27,412 bases of DNA from Kaftiobacterium sp035693805 (GCA_035693805.1 DASSGA010000191.1:1-27412), one strand, 5' to 3'. Shown: positions 7,521-15,683, counted from the stretch's first letter. Made by a program: numbers and translations. The notes: generated from the letters alone by a model not told the origin.

Positions 7521-8351
7521 GTGGATCGAACGCTGGCCGATCGTTTCCAGCGGGCATCGCTCGGGCCGCGTGTGCTTACGGCCGTCGTGGGGATCCCGCT
7601 GCTGTTCATCGCGTTATGGGCGGGGGGCGCTTGGTGGGTCGGCCTCACCGCCGCGGTCGCCATACTCGGCGAGAGGGAGTTCGTGCATCTCCATGTACTG
7701 CCGCGCTCGCTGAACGCGGCCGTCTTCGTCCTCCTCGTGGCCGGCCTGGTTCTCTTCGGTGGGGCCAACGACACCCTACTCGGCGCGGTCATGCTGCTGT
7801 GGGGCATCGTCATCGCTGCGGCCGCCGTGTGGTACTTCTCGCCGCGAACGGCGGACCTCCGGTCCCAGGCTGTGCGCGCCACGCTCCTCGGCCCCGTGTA
7901 CCTTGCCGCACCGATGACCCTGCTCGCGCGCTGGCGCCTTGAGTTCACCCCGTGGTCCGTCCTCGCGTTCCTGCTGGTGATCTGGGCGAACGACACCGCG
8001 GCGTACTTCGTTGGCATCGCCGCGGGCCGCCACAAGCTGGCGCCGCGCATCAGCCCGGGGAAGAGCTGGGAAGGCGCCGTGGCGGGTGTGGTGGCCGGCG
8101 GGCTCGTAGGCTTCATCGCGGCGCCACTTCTCGGGATGCGCCCCGTGCTCGGCCTCGTGTTCGGCGTGCTCACAACGATCGCGTCGCAGATTGGTGACCT
8201 CTTCGAATCCGCGATGAAGCGCAAGGCGGGGGTGAAAGACTCCGGCGGAATCCTCCCGGGTCACGGAGGCATCCTCGACCGCTTTGACGGGATCCTGCTG
8301 GCAGCGCCCATCGCCTACGTCCTCGTCCGCCTCTGGGCGACACCGCCATGA
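7521..8351 (+). CDS. cdsA: Phosphatidate cytidylyltransferase
   Basis: Makes CDP-diacylglycerol from CTP and phosphatidic acid, the branch point of phospholipid synthesis. It is an integral membrane protein of 276 residues with about eight hydrophobic segments. The family signature is complete at residues 230-256: Ser, then KRK, then KDSGG, and PGHGGILDRFDG. These include the Lys-Asp and Asp residues that bind metal and CTP. WANDTAAYFVG and SPGKSWEGAVAG just before it are also typical. The start is GTG 7521, directly after the uppS stop. The TGA stop overlaps the dxr ATG as ATGA. Confidence 0.96.
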   Translation: MDRTLADRFQRASLGPRVLTAVVGIPLLFIALWAGGAWWVGLTAAVAILGEREFVHLHVLPRSLNAAVFVLLVAGLVLFGGANDTLLGAVMLLWGIVIAAAAVWYFSPRTADLRSQAVRATLLGPVYLAAPMTLLARWRLEFTPWSVLAFLLVIWANDTAAYFVGIAAGRHKLAPRISPGKSWEGAVAGVVAGGLVGFIAAPLLGMRPVLGLVFGVLTTIASQIGDLFESAMKRKAGVKDSGGILPGHGGILDRFDGILLAAPIAYVLVRLWATPP

Positions 8352-9490
8352 CGCGGCTTGCCATCCTTGGCTCGACGGGCAGCATCGGGCGTCAAACCCT
8401 CGAGGTCGTGGACGCGCTGGGGGGCGAGATCGAGGTCGTGGCGCTCGGGGCGCGGCGCGACGCGGCGGCGCTGGTTGCTCAGGCCCGTCGGTACCGTCCA
8501 GAGTCGGTCGGCGTGGTCGACGAGACTGCGGCCCCTGTGGTGCGGGCAGGAGTGCCCCAGGGCACGGCCGTGCTCTCGGGGCCTGACGCGCTGGTGCGGC
8601 TGGCCGCCTCGGTCGACGCCGACGTCGTCCTGGTGGCTGTCGTTGGCGTCGCCGGATTGCTGCCCACCCTCGAAGCGCTGCGCGCGGGGCGCGACGTCGC
8701 GCTGGCCAATAAGGAGACGCTGGTGGCCGGTGGAGCGCTCGTGATGCGTGAGGTACGGACGCGGGGGCGACGTCTGCTCCCGGTGGACAGCGAACACGCG
8801 GCGATCGGGCAGTGTCTGCTGGGTGAGACGCCCGAGAGCGTGCGGCGCATCCTGCTCACCGGATCCGGGGGACCGTTCCTCCGGCGGCCGCTCGACGAGC
8901 TGGACCGGGCGACGCCCGAGGAAGCGCTCGCACATCCGACGTGGAAGATGGGCGCGAAGATCACCGTGGACTCGGCGACGCTGATGAACAAGGGATTCGA
9001 GGTGATCGAAGCGCACTGGCTGTTTGGCCTGGACGCCGCGCGGATCGGCGTGATCATCCACCCGCAGAGCGTCGTGCATTCGCTCGTGGGATTCGTGGAC
9101 GGGAGCTGGAAGGCCCAGCTCGCCCCGCCGGACATGCGCATGGTCATCGCGTCTGCGCTCACCGCGCCGGAGCGCCGGCCGCTTCCCGCCCCGGCGCTGG
9201 AATGGGACGGCCTGCATTTGACGTTTGAACCTCCGGACCCGGCGAGGTATCCTTGCCTGGGGCTGGCCTACGAGGCGCTGCGCACCGGCGGCACGATGCC
9301 CGCCGTCTTGAACGCGGCGAATGAGGTGGCCGTCGAGCGGTTCCTGGCGGGCGGGATCCGGTTCACCGGGATCGCGCGGGCCGTGGCTGCGACGATGGAT
9401 GCCCATCGCCCCATCCCCACGCCGTCCCTGGACGAGATCCTGGCCGCGGACGCCTGGGCACGTGACCAGGCGCTCCTGGCCCTGAGGTAG
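8348..9490 (+). CDS. dxr: 1-deoxy-D-xylulose 5-phosphate reductoisomerase
   Basis: Second enzyme of the MEP isoprenoid pathway; converts DXP to MEP with NADPH and a divalent metal. The protein has 380 residues. The NADPH loop is GSTGSIGRQTLEVV (residues 8-21). ANKETLVAGG lies near residues 120-129. The metal and substrate site VDSEHAAIGQCL contains D147 and E149, and TLMNKGFEVIEAHWLF and IIHPQSVVHSLVGF follow. The domains are in the usual order: N-terminal Rossmann, catalytic, then C-terminal helical. Together with ispG in the same operon it shows that this organism uses the MEP route. It is four bases overlapped with cdsA and three bases from rseP. Confidence 0.97.
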   Translation: MTRLAILGSTGSIGRQTLEVVDALGGEIEVVALGARRDAAALVAQARRYRPESVGVVDETAAPVVRAGVPQGTAVLSGPDALVRLAASVDADVVLVAVVGVAGLLPTLEALRAGRDVALANKETLVAGGALVMREVRTRGRRLLPVDSEHAAIGQCLLGETPESVRRILLTGSGGPFLRRPLDELDRATPEEALAHPTWKMGAKITVDSATLMNKGFEVIEAHWLFGLDAARIGVIIHPQSVVHSLVGFVDGSWKAQLAPPDMRMVIASALTAPERRPLPAPALEWDGLHLTFEPPDPARYPCLGLAYEALRTGGTMPAVLNAANEVAVERFLAGGIRFTGIARAVAATMDAHRPIPTPSLDEILAADAWARDQALLALR

Positions 9491-9493
9491 CAC

Positions 9494-10516
9494 ATGTCGT
9501 ACATCATCGCGGCCGTCATCGCCTTCAGCGTGATGATCATGGTCCACGAGTTCGGCCACTTCCTGGTGGCCAAGCGCGTGGGGATCACGGTCCACGCGTT
9601 TGCCATCGGCTTCGGCCCCCGCGTCGCGGGATTCCGTGCCGGAGATACGCAGTACGCCATCAACCTGTTGCCGTTCGGGGGCTACGTCCGGATGGCCGGC
9701 GAGGATCTGGACGATGCCGCCGGGGTCGGGAGTTTCCGCACGAAGTCGGTGTGGCAGCGCATGGCCGTGGTATCGGCGGGCCCGGCGATGAACCTCCTCC
9801 TGGCGCTACTGCTCCTCATGGGCACGGCCCTCGTCGTCGGCGTGCCCGTCGGCGTGAGCAACCGTATCGGACAGCTCATGCCGGGATGGCCTGCCGAGGA
9901 GGTGGGGCTGCGTCCGGGCGACGTCATCGCCGCCATCAACGGCGAGGCGATGGACAGCGGCCAAGAGGTCATCGATACCATCCACCGTCAGCCCAACACG
10001 GACCTGCGCCTCACGGTGGAGCGGGACGGGCAGCGCTTCGATGTCACGGTTCGCTCGCGGCTCGACGCGCGCCAGAACATCGGGCTGATCGGCTTCCGCC
10101 CCGAGGCCATCCGGGAGCGGATGGGGCCGGGGCGGGCGCTGGCCTGGGCGCTGGGCACCCTGGCCGACACCGTGGAGGTCATCTTCGCCACGCTCGTGGG
10201 CCTGTTCCGTGAAGGCGGGAAGGTGCTCGATCAGCTCGCCGGACCGGTGGGGGCCGTGCGGTTCCTCGGCGAGGCGGGGGCGGCCGGGGCCGAGATCTTC
10301 ATCTATACGGCCTCGGCGCTGTCCATCATGATCGGGGTGTTCAACCTGCTGCCGTTTCCCGCCCTCGACGGTGGACGGCTGCTGTTCCTGCTCGTCGAAG
10401 CGGTGCGCCGCCGGCCCGTCGATCCGCGGCGGGAGGGCTACATCCACCTCGTCGGGTTTGCGCTGCTCATCTTGCTGCTGTTAACATTGACCGTACGCGA
10501 CATCGGCAAGTTATAG
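9494..10516 (+). CDS. rseP: RIP metalloprotease RseP (site-2 protease, M50)
   Basis: Intramembrane zinc protease that cleaves membrane-bound anti-sigma factors and remnant signal peptides. The protein has 340 residues. The zinc motif is in the first membrane segment: H18-E19-F-G-H22 (MVHEFGHFLVAKRVG). The usual FAIGFGPR and NLLPFGGYVRMAGED follow. A single PDZ domain covers about residues 115-190 (GWPAEEVGLRPGDVIAAING). The second motif NLLPFPALDGGRLLF supplies D292, the third zinc ligand. A hydrophobic segment ends the protein. The location between dxr and ispG is the common one. No anti-sigma factor is visible in the window. Confidence 0.96.
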   Translation: MSYIIAAVIAFSVMIMVHEFGHFLVAKRVGITVHAFAIGFGPRVAGFRAGDTQYAINLLPFGGYVRMAGEDLDDAAGVGSFRTKSVWQRMAVVSAGPAMNLLLALLLLMGTALVVGVPVGVSNRIGQLMPGWPAEEVGLRPGDVIAAINGEAMDSGQEVIDTIHRQPNTDLRLTVERDGQRFDVTVRSRLDARQNIGLIGFRPEAIRERMGPGRALAWALGTLADTVEVIFATLVGLFREGGKVLDQLAGPVGAVRFLGEAGAAGAEIFIYTASALSIMIGVFNLLPFPALDGGRLLFLLVEAVRRRPVDPRREGYIHLVGFALLILLLLTLTVRDIGKL

Positions 10517-10532
10517 CCGCGCCGTCACTGCG

Positions 10533-11642
10533 ATGACCGTCACCACCACGACCGTGAGCTCGAATACACCGCACCGCGCCCGCACTCGCCCTGTGCGGGT
10601 CGGCAAGGTCGAGATCGGCGGCGGCGCCCCCGTGTCGGTCCAATCCATGACCATCACCGACACGCGCGACATCGAGGGGACGCTCGTCCAGATCTACCAG
10701 CTCGCCGCCGAGGGCTGCGAGATCGTGCGCCTGGCGGTGCCGGACGCTGAAGCCGCCGAGGCGCTGGCCGGGATCAAGCCGCGCAGCCCGCTTCCCATCG
10801 TCGCCGACATCCACTTCGACCACCGCCTGGCCCTGCTCGCCCTCGAGGCGGGCGTGGACAAACTCCGTATCAACCCGGGGAACATCGGGAGCCGCGCGCG
10901 CACCCGCATCGTGGCCAAGGCCGCGAAGGAGCGGGGCGTGCCGATCCGCATCGGCGCGAACATCGGCTCCCTCAGCAAGGCCACGCTGCGGAAGTTCGGT
11001 AGGCCCTGCGCCGAGGCCCTCGTGGAGAGCGCACTGGAAGACGTAAAGGTGCTGCAGGACCTGGATTTCCACGACCTGGTCATCTCCGTGAAGGCCTCCG
11101 ATGTCCCGATGGTCGTCGACGCGTACACGATGATCGCCGCGCAGGTGACCTATCCGCTGCACGTGGGCGTGACCGAATCCGGCACGGCCTGGGCCGGAGG
11201 GATCAAGTCCGCGGCCGGCATCGGCACGATCCTCGCCCGAGGCCTCGGGGATACCATCCGCGTGTCGCTCGCTGCCGACCCGGTGGAAGAGGTGAAGGTC
11301 GGATTCGAGATCCTGAAGAGCCTGGGCCTGCGCACGCGCGGCGTCCAGCTTGTGGCCTGCCCGTCGTGCGGCCGGGCCGAGGTGGACATCATCGCTATCG
11401 CTCAGGAAGTCGAGCGCCGCCTGGCCCGGGTCGACGCGCCGGTGAAGGTCGCGGTGATGGGCTGCGCGGTGAACGGACCAGGTGAGGCGCGGATGGCCGA
11501 TCTCGGCATCGCCTGCGGGCGCGGGATGGGCCTCCTCTTCAAGGGGGGCAAGATCATCGCCAGCCTCCCGGAGGACCGGCTGGTGGACGCGCTCATGGAG
11601 CAGGTAGCGCAGGTGGCGAAAGAGAAGGCGGCGGCACCATGA
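10533..11642 (+). CDS. ispG: 4-hydroxy-3-methylbut-2-enyl diphosphate synthase (GcpE/IspG)
   Basis: Iron-sulfur enzyme that converts MEcPP to HMBPP, the penultimate MEP-pathway step. The protein has 369 residues. The TIM-barrel part opens with RPVRVGKVEIGGGAPVSVQS, and KLRINPGNIG is typical. The [4Fe-4S] ligands are C276 and C279 (ACPSCGRAEVD) and C311 with E318 (VMGCAVNGPGEA). The short bacterial two-domain form fits the length. The start is ATG 10533, giving an extra Thr-rich stretch before the conserved core; a slightly later start cannot be excluded. The gene overlaps the following MgtC-family gene by ATGA. Confidence 0.97.
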   Translation: MTVTTTTVSSNTPHRARTRPVRVGKVEIGGGAPVSVQSMTITDTRDIEGTLVQIYQLAAEGCEIVRLAVPDAEAAEALAGIKPRSPLPIVADIHFDHRLALLALEAGVDKLRINPGNIGSRARTRIVAKAAKERGVPIRIGANIGSLSKATLRKFGRPCAEALVESALEDVKVLQDLDFHDLVISVKASDVPMVVDAYTMIAAQVTYPLHVGVTESGTAWAGGIKSAAGIGTILARGLGDTIRVSLAADPVEEVKVGFEILKSLGLRTRGVQLVACPSCGRAEVDIIAIAQEVERRLARVDAPVKVAVMGCAVNGPGEARMADLGIACGRGMGLLFKGGKIIASLPEDRLVDALMEQVAQVAKEKAAAP

Positions 11643-12304
11643 CACCCTGGTGGGAGGCAGCCCTGCGGCTGCTGATGGCGATGGCGCTGGGCGGGGTGAT
11701 CGGCTGGCAGCGCGAGAGCGCGGAGAAGCCGGCCGGCTTCCGCACCCACATCCTGGTCTGCGTGGGGGCGGCGCTCTTCACGCTGATCTCCGCGGTGGGC
11801 TTCTTCGGGACCGGCGCGGATCCCGCGCGCGTGGCCAGCAACATCGTGGTCGGCATCGGCTTCCTGGGTGCCGGCACGATCTGGCGCACCACCTCGAGCG
11901 TGCAGGGGCTGACGACCGCGGCCAGCCTCTGGACGGTCGCCGCGATCGGCACCGCCGCGGGCGTGGGGTATTACTTCGGGGCGATCACCACCGCCGTCAT
12001 CGTCATGGGCGTGCTCACCCTGCTGAAGTGGTTCGAGGTGCGCATTCCCCGCCGCGGCGTCGGCCACGTCGTCATGGTGATGAGCGACCGGCCCGGCCAG
12101 CTCGGCCGCATTGGGACCGTGCTCGGCGCCTTCGGCGTGAACATCGAGCACGTCGATCTGTCCGCCCGCATGGATAACAAGGTCGTTCTCGCCCTGGCGA
12201 CACGCATCCCCGCCCGCGTCAGCCGCGACGAGATCCTCGTCGCCCTCGGGGACGTCGAGGGCGTGGAAGAGGTGCGCTGGGAAGACGGGACCGCGGCGGC
12301 ATGA
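11639..12304 (+). CDS. MgtC/SapB family membrane protein
   Basis: 221 residues with four or five membrane segments in the first 140 residues and a soluble C-terminal domain. The N-terminal MgtC region includes LGGVIGWQRESAEKPAGFRT, then HILVCVGAALFTLIS, and GIGFLGAGTIWRTTSSVQGL with TTAASLWTVAAIG. All are hallmarks of the family. The last 75 residues look like an ACT-type regulatory fold (VVMVMSDRPGQLGRIGTVLG). MgtC in pathogens inhibits the F-type ATP synthase and helps growth at low magnesium; many chromosomal relatives have unknown roles. It is locked to ispG and to the rhomboid gene by ATGA overlaps on both sides, so it is part of the same transcript. Confidence 0.9.
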   Translation: MTPWWEAALRLLMAMALGGVIGWQRESAEKPAGFRTHILVCVGAALFTLISAVGFFGTGADPARVASNIVVGIGFLGAGTIWRTTSSVQGLTTAASLWTVAAIGTAAGVGYYFGAITTAVIVMGVLTLLKWFEVRIPRRGVGHVVMVMSDRPGQLGRIGTVLGAFGVNIEHVDLSARMDNKVVLALATRIPARVSRDEILVALGDVEGVEEVRWEDGTAAA

Positions 12305-12984
12305 TCCCCCTGCGGGACGACAATCCGTCGTCCTCCCGCCCGATCGTCACCTACCTGCTCATCCTGGCGAACGTCCTCGCCTTCCTCTATATGGTCAGTC
12401 TGGGCTCGGAGGCGGCCATCGAGCGTTTCGTGGTCGCGTACGGGGCCATCCCGGGGGAGATCACCGGCCGGACGGGCGGATCGCCCATCAGCGAATACCC
12501 CACGCTCCTCACCTCGATGTTCATGCACGGCGGCTGGCTGCACCTCGTCGGGAACATGCTGTACCTGTGGATCTTTGGGGACAACGTGGAGGACGTCATG
12601 GGCCACGGTGCGTTCCTGGTCTTCTATCTGCTCGTCGGACTGGCCGCGGCCTGGACGTTCATCCTCACCGCGCCGGGCTCCACGGTCCCGATGATCGGGG
12701 CGAGCGGCGCCATTGCCGGGGTGCTCGGGGCGTACCTCGCGCTCTTCCCGCGGGCGCGCATCATCTCGCTCGTGCCGCTCGGTTTCTTCCTGCGGGTGGT
12801 CCCGGTGCCGGCCCTGCTCTTCCTGCCGATCTGGTTCCTCCTGCAGTTCATCCAGGGGGCGGCATCGCTGGGTGCGGACACGGCGGGCGTGGCCTGGTGG
12901 GCGCACATCGGCGGCTTCGCCGCCGGCTTCGTGCTGGTCTGGGTGTTCGCCCGCGGGCGGCGTAGCAGGCGCGATCCGTGGTAA
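12301..12984 (+). CDS. Rhomboid family intramembrane serine protease
   Basis: Serine protease that cuts within membranes; 227 residues, about six membrane helices. The N-terminus MIPLRDDNPSSSRPIVTYLL is typical of a bacterial subfamily. HGGWLHLVGNMLYLWIFGDN contains the conserved His and Asn of helix 2. The catalytic Ser is S135 in GASGAIAGVLGAYL and the catalytic His is H202 in WWAHIGGFAAGFVL, so the dyad is intact. The substrate is unknown. The ATG overlaps the MgtC-family stop (ATGA). The TAA stop is followed by 50 bases before the MAT ribosome binding site and start, so this may be the end of the tightly coupled run. Confidence 0.95.
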   Translation: MIPLRDDNPSSSRPIVTYLLILANVLAFLYMVSLGSEAAIERFVVAYGAIPGEITGRTGGSPISEYPTLLTSMFMHGGWLHLVGNMLYLWIFGDNVEDVMGHGAFLVFYLLVGLAAAWTFILTAPGSTVPMIGASGAIAGVLGAYLALFPRARIISLVPLGFFLRVVPVPALLFLPIWFLLQFIQGAASLGADTAGVAWWAHIGGFAAGFVLVWVFARGRRSRRDPW

Positions 12985-13022
12985 GGTCGAAGCAGAGTCC
13001 TACTCCCCATCATGACGCAGTC

Positions 13023-13028
13023 AGGAGG
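13023..13028 (+). promoter_or_regulatory. Ribosome binding site of the MAT gene
   Basis: AGGAGG lies 6 bases before GTG 13035, a near-ideal arrangement. It shows that translation is set up to begin upstream of the in-frame TAG and not at GTG 13113. Confidence 0.75.
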
Positions 13029-13034
13029 ACCCCG

Positions 13035-14240
13035 GTGCGGCACATCACCGTGGAAGTGCTGGGCGGGAAGCCCGTCTACGAGCATGAGGTCGAGATCGTC
13101 GAGCGCTAGGGCGTGGGGCATCCCGACTCCATCTGTGACGCCATCATGGAGCGCGTCAGCATCGAGCTGAGCCGCGAATATCTCCGCCGCTTCGGGGTCA
13201 TCCTCCACCACAACATCGATAAGGGATTCCTCGTCGCCGGAGACGTTGAGATCAAGCTGGGCGGCGGTCGCGTGACCGAGCCGATGCGCCTCATCTTCGG
13301 CGACCGCGCCACCTACGAGCTCAACGGCACGATGATCCCCATCGGTGAGATCGCCATCACCACCGCGAAGCGCTGGATCGCCGAGCACCTGCGGTTCGTC
13401 CATCCCGAAGAGCACGTGCGCTACGACGTGCAGATCAAGCCCGGGTCTCCGGAGCTCGTGGACATCTTCAGCCGCGAGACCCCGGGAGCGAACGACACCT
13501 CGGGCGCGGTCGGCTACGCGCCGCTCACCGAGACGGAGCGGCTCGTGCTGCAGACCGAAAAGTACATGAACTCCCCGCAGTTCAAGCAGTCGTTCCCCGA
13601 GGCGGGCGAGGACATCAAGGTGATGGGCTTCCGCCGCGGCCAGACCCTCGACATCACGGTGGCCTGCGCGTTCGTCGACCGCTTCATCGACACGGAGGGG
13701 ACGTATTTCCGGCGCAAGGCCCAGATGCAGGAGGCGGTGGAGGAGTTCATCCGCGGCGAGGTCCGCGCCCTCGACCGCGTGAACTTGAACATGAACACGC
13801 TGGATGATCCGGCGCGCGGACTGGGCGGGATGTACCTCTCGGTCACCGGGACGTCCGCGGAGAGCGGCGACAGCGGCCAGATCGGCCGCGGGAACAAGGT
13901 GAACGGGGTCATTGCGCTCAACCGGCCGATGGGCACCGAGGCCGCGGCGGGGAAGAACCCCGTCTCCCACGTCGGCAAGATCTACACGATCATGACCCAC
14001 CAGGTGGCGGCGAAGATCTACGAGGAAGTGCGGGGCGTCCGCGAGGTGTACGTGTGGATGCTCAGCCAGATCGGCTCGCCGATCGACCGGCCCAAGGTGG
14101 CCGCGGCGCAGATCATCCTCGAGAAGCGGGCCCGTGAGGCGGTGGCCCGCCGTAAGGTCTCGGAGATCATGGAGCGGGAGCTCGCCAACATCATGACGCT
14201 GACGCACGAGCTGGCAGAAGGGAAGTATCCCGTCGTCTAG
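13035..14240 (+). CDS. mat: Archaeal-type methionine adenosyltransferase with an in-frame TAG at codon 25
   Basis: Makes S-adenosylmethionine from methionine and ATP. The sequence matches the archaeal-type AdoMet synthetase, not bacterial MetK: GHPDSICDAI with the catalytic His (codon 29), GDVEIKLGGGRVTEPMRLIF, GANDTSGAVGYAPLTETERL and GQIGRGNKVNGVIALNRPMG. The full reading is 401 codons, the family length. From GTG 13035, with its strong Shine-Dalgarno, 24 codons read as the family N-terminus, ending EVEIVER. Then TAG (13107-13109) stands where relatives usually have Lys (ERKG...GHPD), and the frame continues intact. Translation could restart at GTG 13113, only three bases after the stop, giving 375 residues. 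Possibilities are sequencing error, recent mutation, read-through or reinitiation. UAG ends at least seven other genes here, so it is a normal stop. Confidence 0.88.
13107..13109 (+). other. Premature TAG in the MAT reading frame
   Basis: In frame with both GTG 13035 and the main MAT frame, at codon 25. A single A-to-T change would turn the expected AAG (Lys) into TAG. Codons on both sides align with the family without any shift. Confidence 0.85.
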
Positions 14241-15305
14241 TTGAACCCGTCCCGCAGGGCCGTCCTCCCGCTCAGTCTCATCACGGCGCTCGCCCTGACC
14301 GCGTGCGAGGTGCGCCGGGAGCCCGCGCCCGAGAGCACCCGGCAGCTGCGCGTGGCCGCGGTGCACCGCCTTGTCGAGCAGCCCGCGCTCAGCCCCGCCT
14401 CGTGGAGTCCTGACGGTTCCCGGTTCGCCTTCGGCGACGAGAGCGGCGTGTACGTCGCGCCCGTGGGGGGGAGCCCGCGGCGGATCGGGCCCGCCGCGGT
14501 GGCGACGACGGTATCCTGGTCGCGCCCGCTCGATCTCCTCGCCGTCGTGGACCGCGGGGCCGTCTGGATCCTCCGGCCGGATGGATCCCGGCGGCACCGG
14601 ATCGATCTCCCCGGATTTGCAACGGCCGCCGTCTGGTCCCCCGGCGGCGATCGCCTCGCCACCATCTTGCGCCGGGGGAGTGCGGGGGCGCCGGCGTTCG
14701 AGCTATGGCTGGCCAGCCCGAATGCGCAGTTCCGCCGTCTCGTCGTGCGCGCCCCGGCGGGCATGGCGATGCGCGACCTGCAGTGGTTCCCGAACGGTCT
14801 CTACCTTTTCTATGGATTGTCCCGCCTGGGCGACGACGTCGTCACCCAGGCCTGGAAGGTGCGCGTGACGTATCCGGATCGCCAGCGCCTCCCCCTCGCG
14901 GGGCCGGCCCTCCAGGTGCGGCTGGCCCCGACCGGGCGCGCCATCGCGTACGTGACGGGAGATGCGATCGAGGACGGCAAGGGTCGCGTATTTGTGTCGA
15001 AGGTGGACGGCCGGGGCCGCTTCACGGTCAGCGACCGGCCAGGCCGCTACAGCGGGCTGGCCTGGTCCCCACAGGGCGACAAGCTCGCGTTCGCGGAGGT
15101 GACCGACGAGGCGCACGCGGAGATCTGGATCGCCGACGGCGACGCCTCGGGGCGCCTGAACGTGCACAGCTACGCGCTCGAGTTCTCCGATCCCAGCATC
15201 TCGCTCTCGATGGCGTGGTCGCCTGACGGGCGGCGGCTGTTGTTCGGGACGAATTCGGGGACGTTTCAGGGACCGATCTGGATGGCCGTCTTCGAACGGC
15301 AGTGA
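14241..15305 (+). CDS. Beta-propeller lipoprotein (WD40/TolB-like)
   Basis: 354 residues starting at TTG 14241, directly after the MAT stop. The N-terminus is a lipoprotein signal: positively charged RR at 5-6, a hydrophobic core LPLSLITALAL, and the lipobox LTAC with Cys22. The body has repeated propeller blades with the 'W-S-P-D-G' motif: SWSPDGSRFAFG, VWSPGGDRLATI, AWSPQGDKLAFAEV and MAWSPDGRRLLFG. These resemble the PD40/TolB beta-propeller. It should be anchored outside the cytoplasmic membrane. The ligand or partner is unknown. A conventional ATG start is absent, but the well-formed signal peptide supports TTG. The link with MAT is positional only. Confidence 0.85.
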   Translation: MNPSRRAVLPLSLITALALTACEVRREPAPESTRQLRVAAVHRLVEQPALSPASWSPDGSRFAFGDESGVYVAPVGGSPRRIGPAAVATTVSWSRPLDLLAVVDRGAVWILRPDGSRRHRIDLPGFATAAVWSPGGDRLATILRRGSAGAPAFELWLASPNAQFRRLVVRAPAGMAMRDLQWFPNGLYLFYGLSRLGDDVVTQAWKVRVTYPDRQRLPLAGPALQVRLAPTGRAIAYVTGDAIEDGKGRVFVSKVDGRGRFTVSDRPGRYSGLAWSPQGDKLAFAEVTDEAHAEIWIADGDASGRLNVHSYALEFSDPSISLSMAWSPDGRRLLFGTNSGTFQGPIWMAVFERQ

Positions 15306-15334
15306 CATCATGGCGCACGGGAAGCCCCGCTCGC

Positions 15335-15362
15335 TTGACAATCCGGCGTCTCGTCACATAAT
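15335..15362 (+). promoter_or_regulatory. Promoter upstream of the FmdB-family gene
   Basis: A perfect TTGACA (15335-15340), a 16-base spacer and CATAAT (15357-15362) form a near-consensus sigma-70 promoter. Transcription should start near 15369, only about 6 bases before ATG 15375, so the message would be almost leaderless. An AAGGGG (15364-15369) would then lie at or before the transcription start. Confidence 0.7.
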
Positions 15363-15374
15363 GAAGGGGTTACC

Positions 15375-15683
15375 ATGCCACTGTACGAGTATCGATGCAC
15401 AGTCTGCCAGCACGCCTTCGAGGTCCATCACGACGTCGGTGGGACGCCCGGACCATGCCCCGTCTGTGGCGGGACGGCGCGCCGGATCTTCACATCCGTC
15501 GGGCTGATCTTCAAGGGCTCGGGGTTCCACACCACCGACTACCGGAAGGCGGCGCCGTCCCAGGCGAAGGAGTCCTCCGGGGAGAGCGACAAGAACGGCA
15601 GTAGCACGACGCCGGGCGCCGCGAAGGAGACCGGCGCGAAGGCGACGGGCGCGAGCACGGAGGCGGCGTCGAAGGGAACCTGA
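15375..15683 (+). CDS. FmdB family zinc ribbon protein
   Basis: 102 residues. The N-terminus MPLYEYRCTVCQHAFEVHH is the FmdB/CxxC_CxxC regulatory-protein signature, with C8-x-x-C11 and C28-x-x-C31 (GPCPVCGG) as zinc ligands. GLIFKGSGFHTTDYRK near residue 55 is also standard. The remaining 40 or so residues are a low-complexity tail rich in Lys, Ser, Thr, Gly and Ala, probably disordered. The family is named for a putative regulator of formamidase in Methylophilus, but the biochemical role is not settled. It has its own promoter, and its TGA stop overlaps the next gene's ATG (TGATG), so it probably heads that transcript. Confidence 0.92.
   Translation: MPLYEYRCTVCQHAFEVHHDVGGTPGPCPVCGGTARRIFTSVGLIFKGSGFHTTDYRKAAPSQAKESSGESDKNGSSTTPGAAKETGAKATGASTEAASKGT

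Noticed and set aside
12985..13034. SAM riboswitch ahead of the MAT gene
   Set aside because: Only 50 bases separate the rhomboid stop from the MAT start, too little for a known SAM aptamer, and no such fold is visible.
13107..13109. TAG read as an amino acid through genetic recoding (for example pyrrolysine)
   Set aside because: TAG ends at least seven other genes in the window at the expected lengths, so general recoding is not supported. The usual residue here is Lys with no special role that would call for an unusual amino acid.
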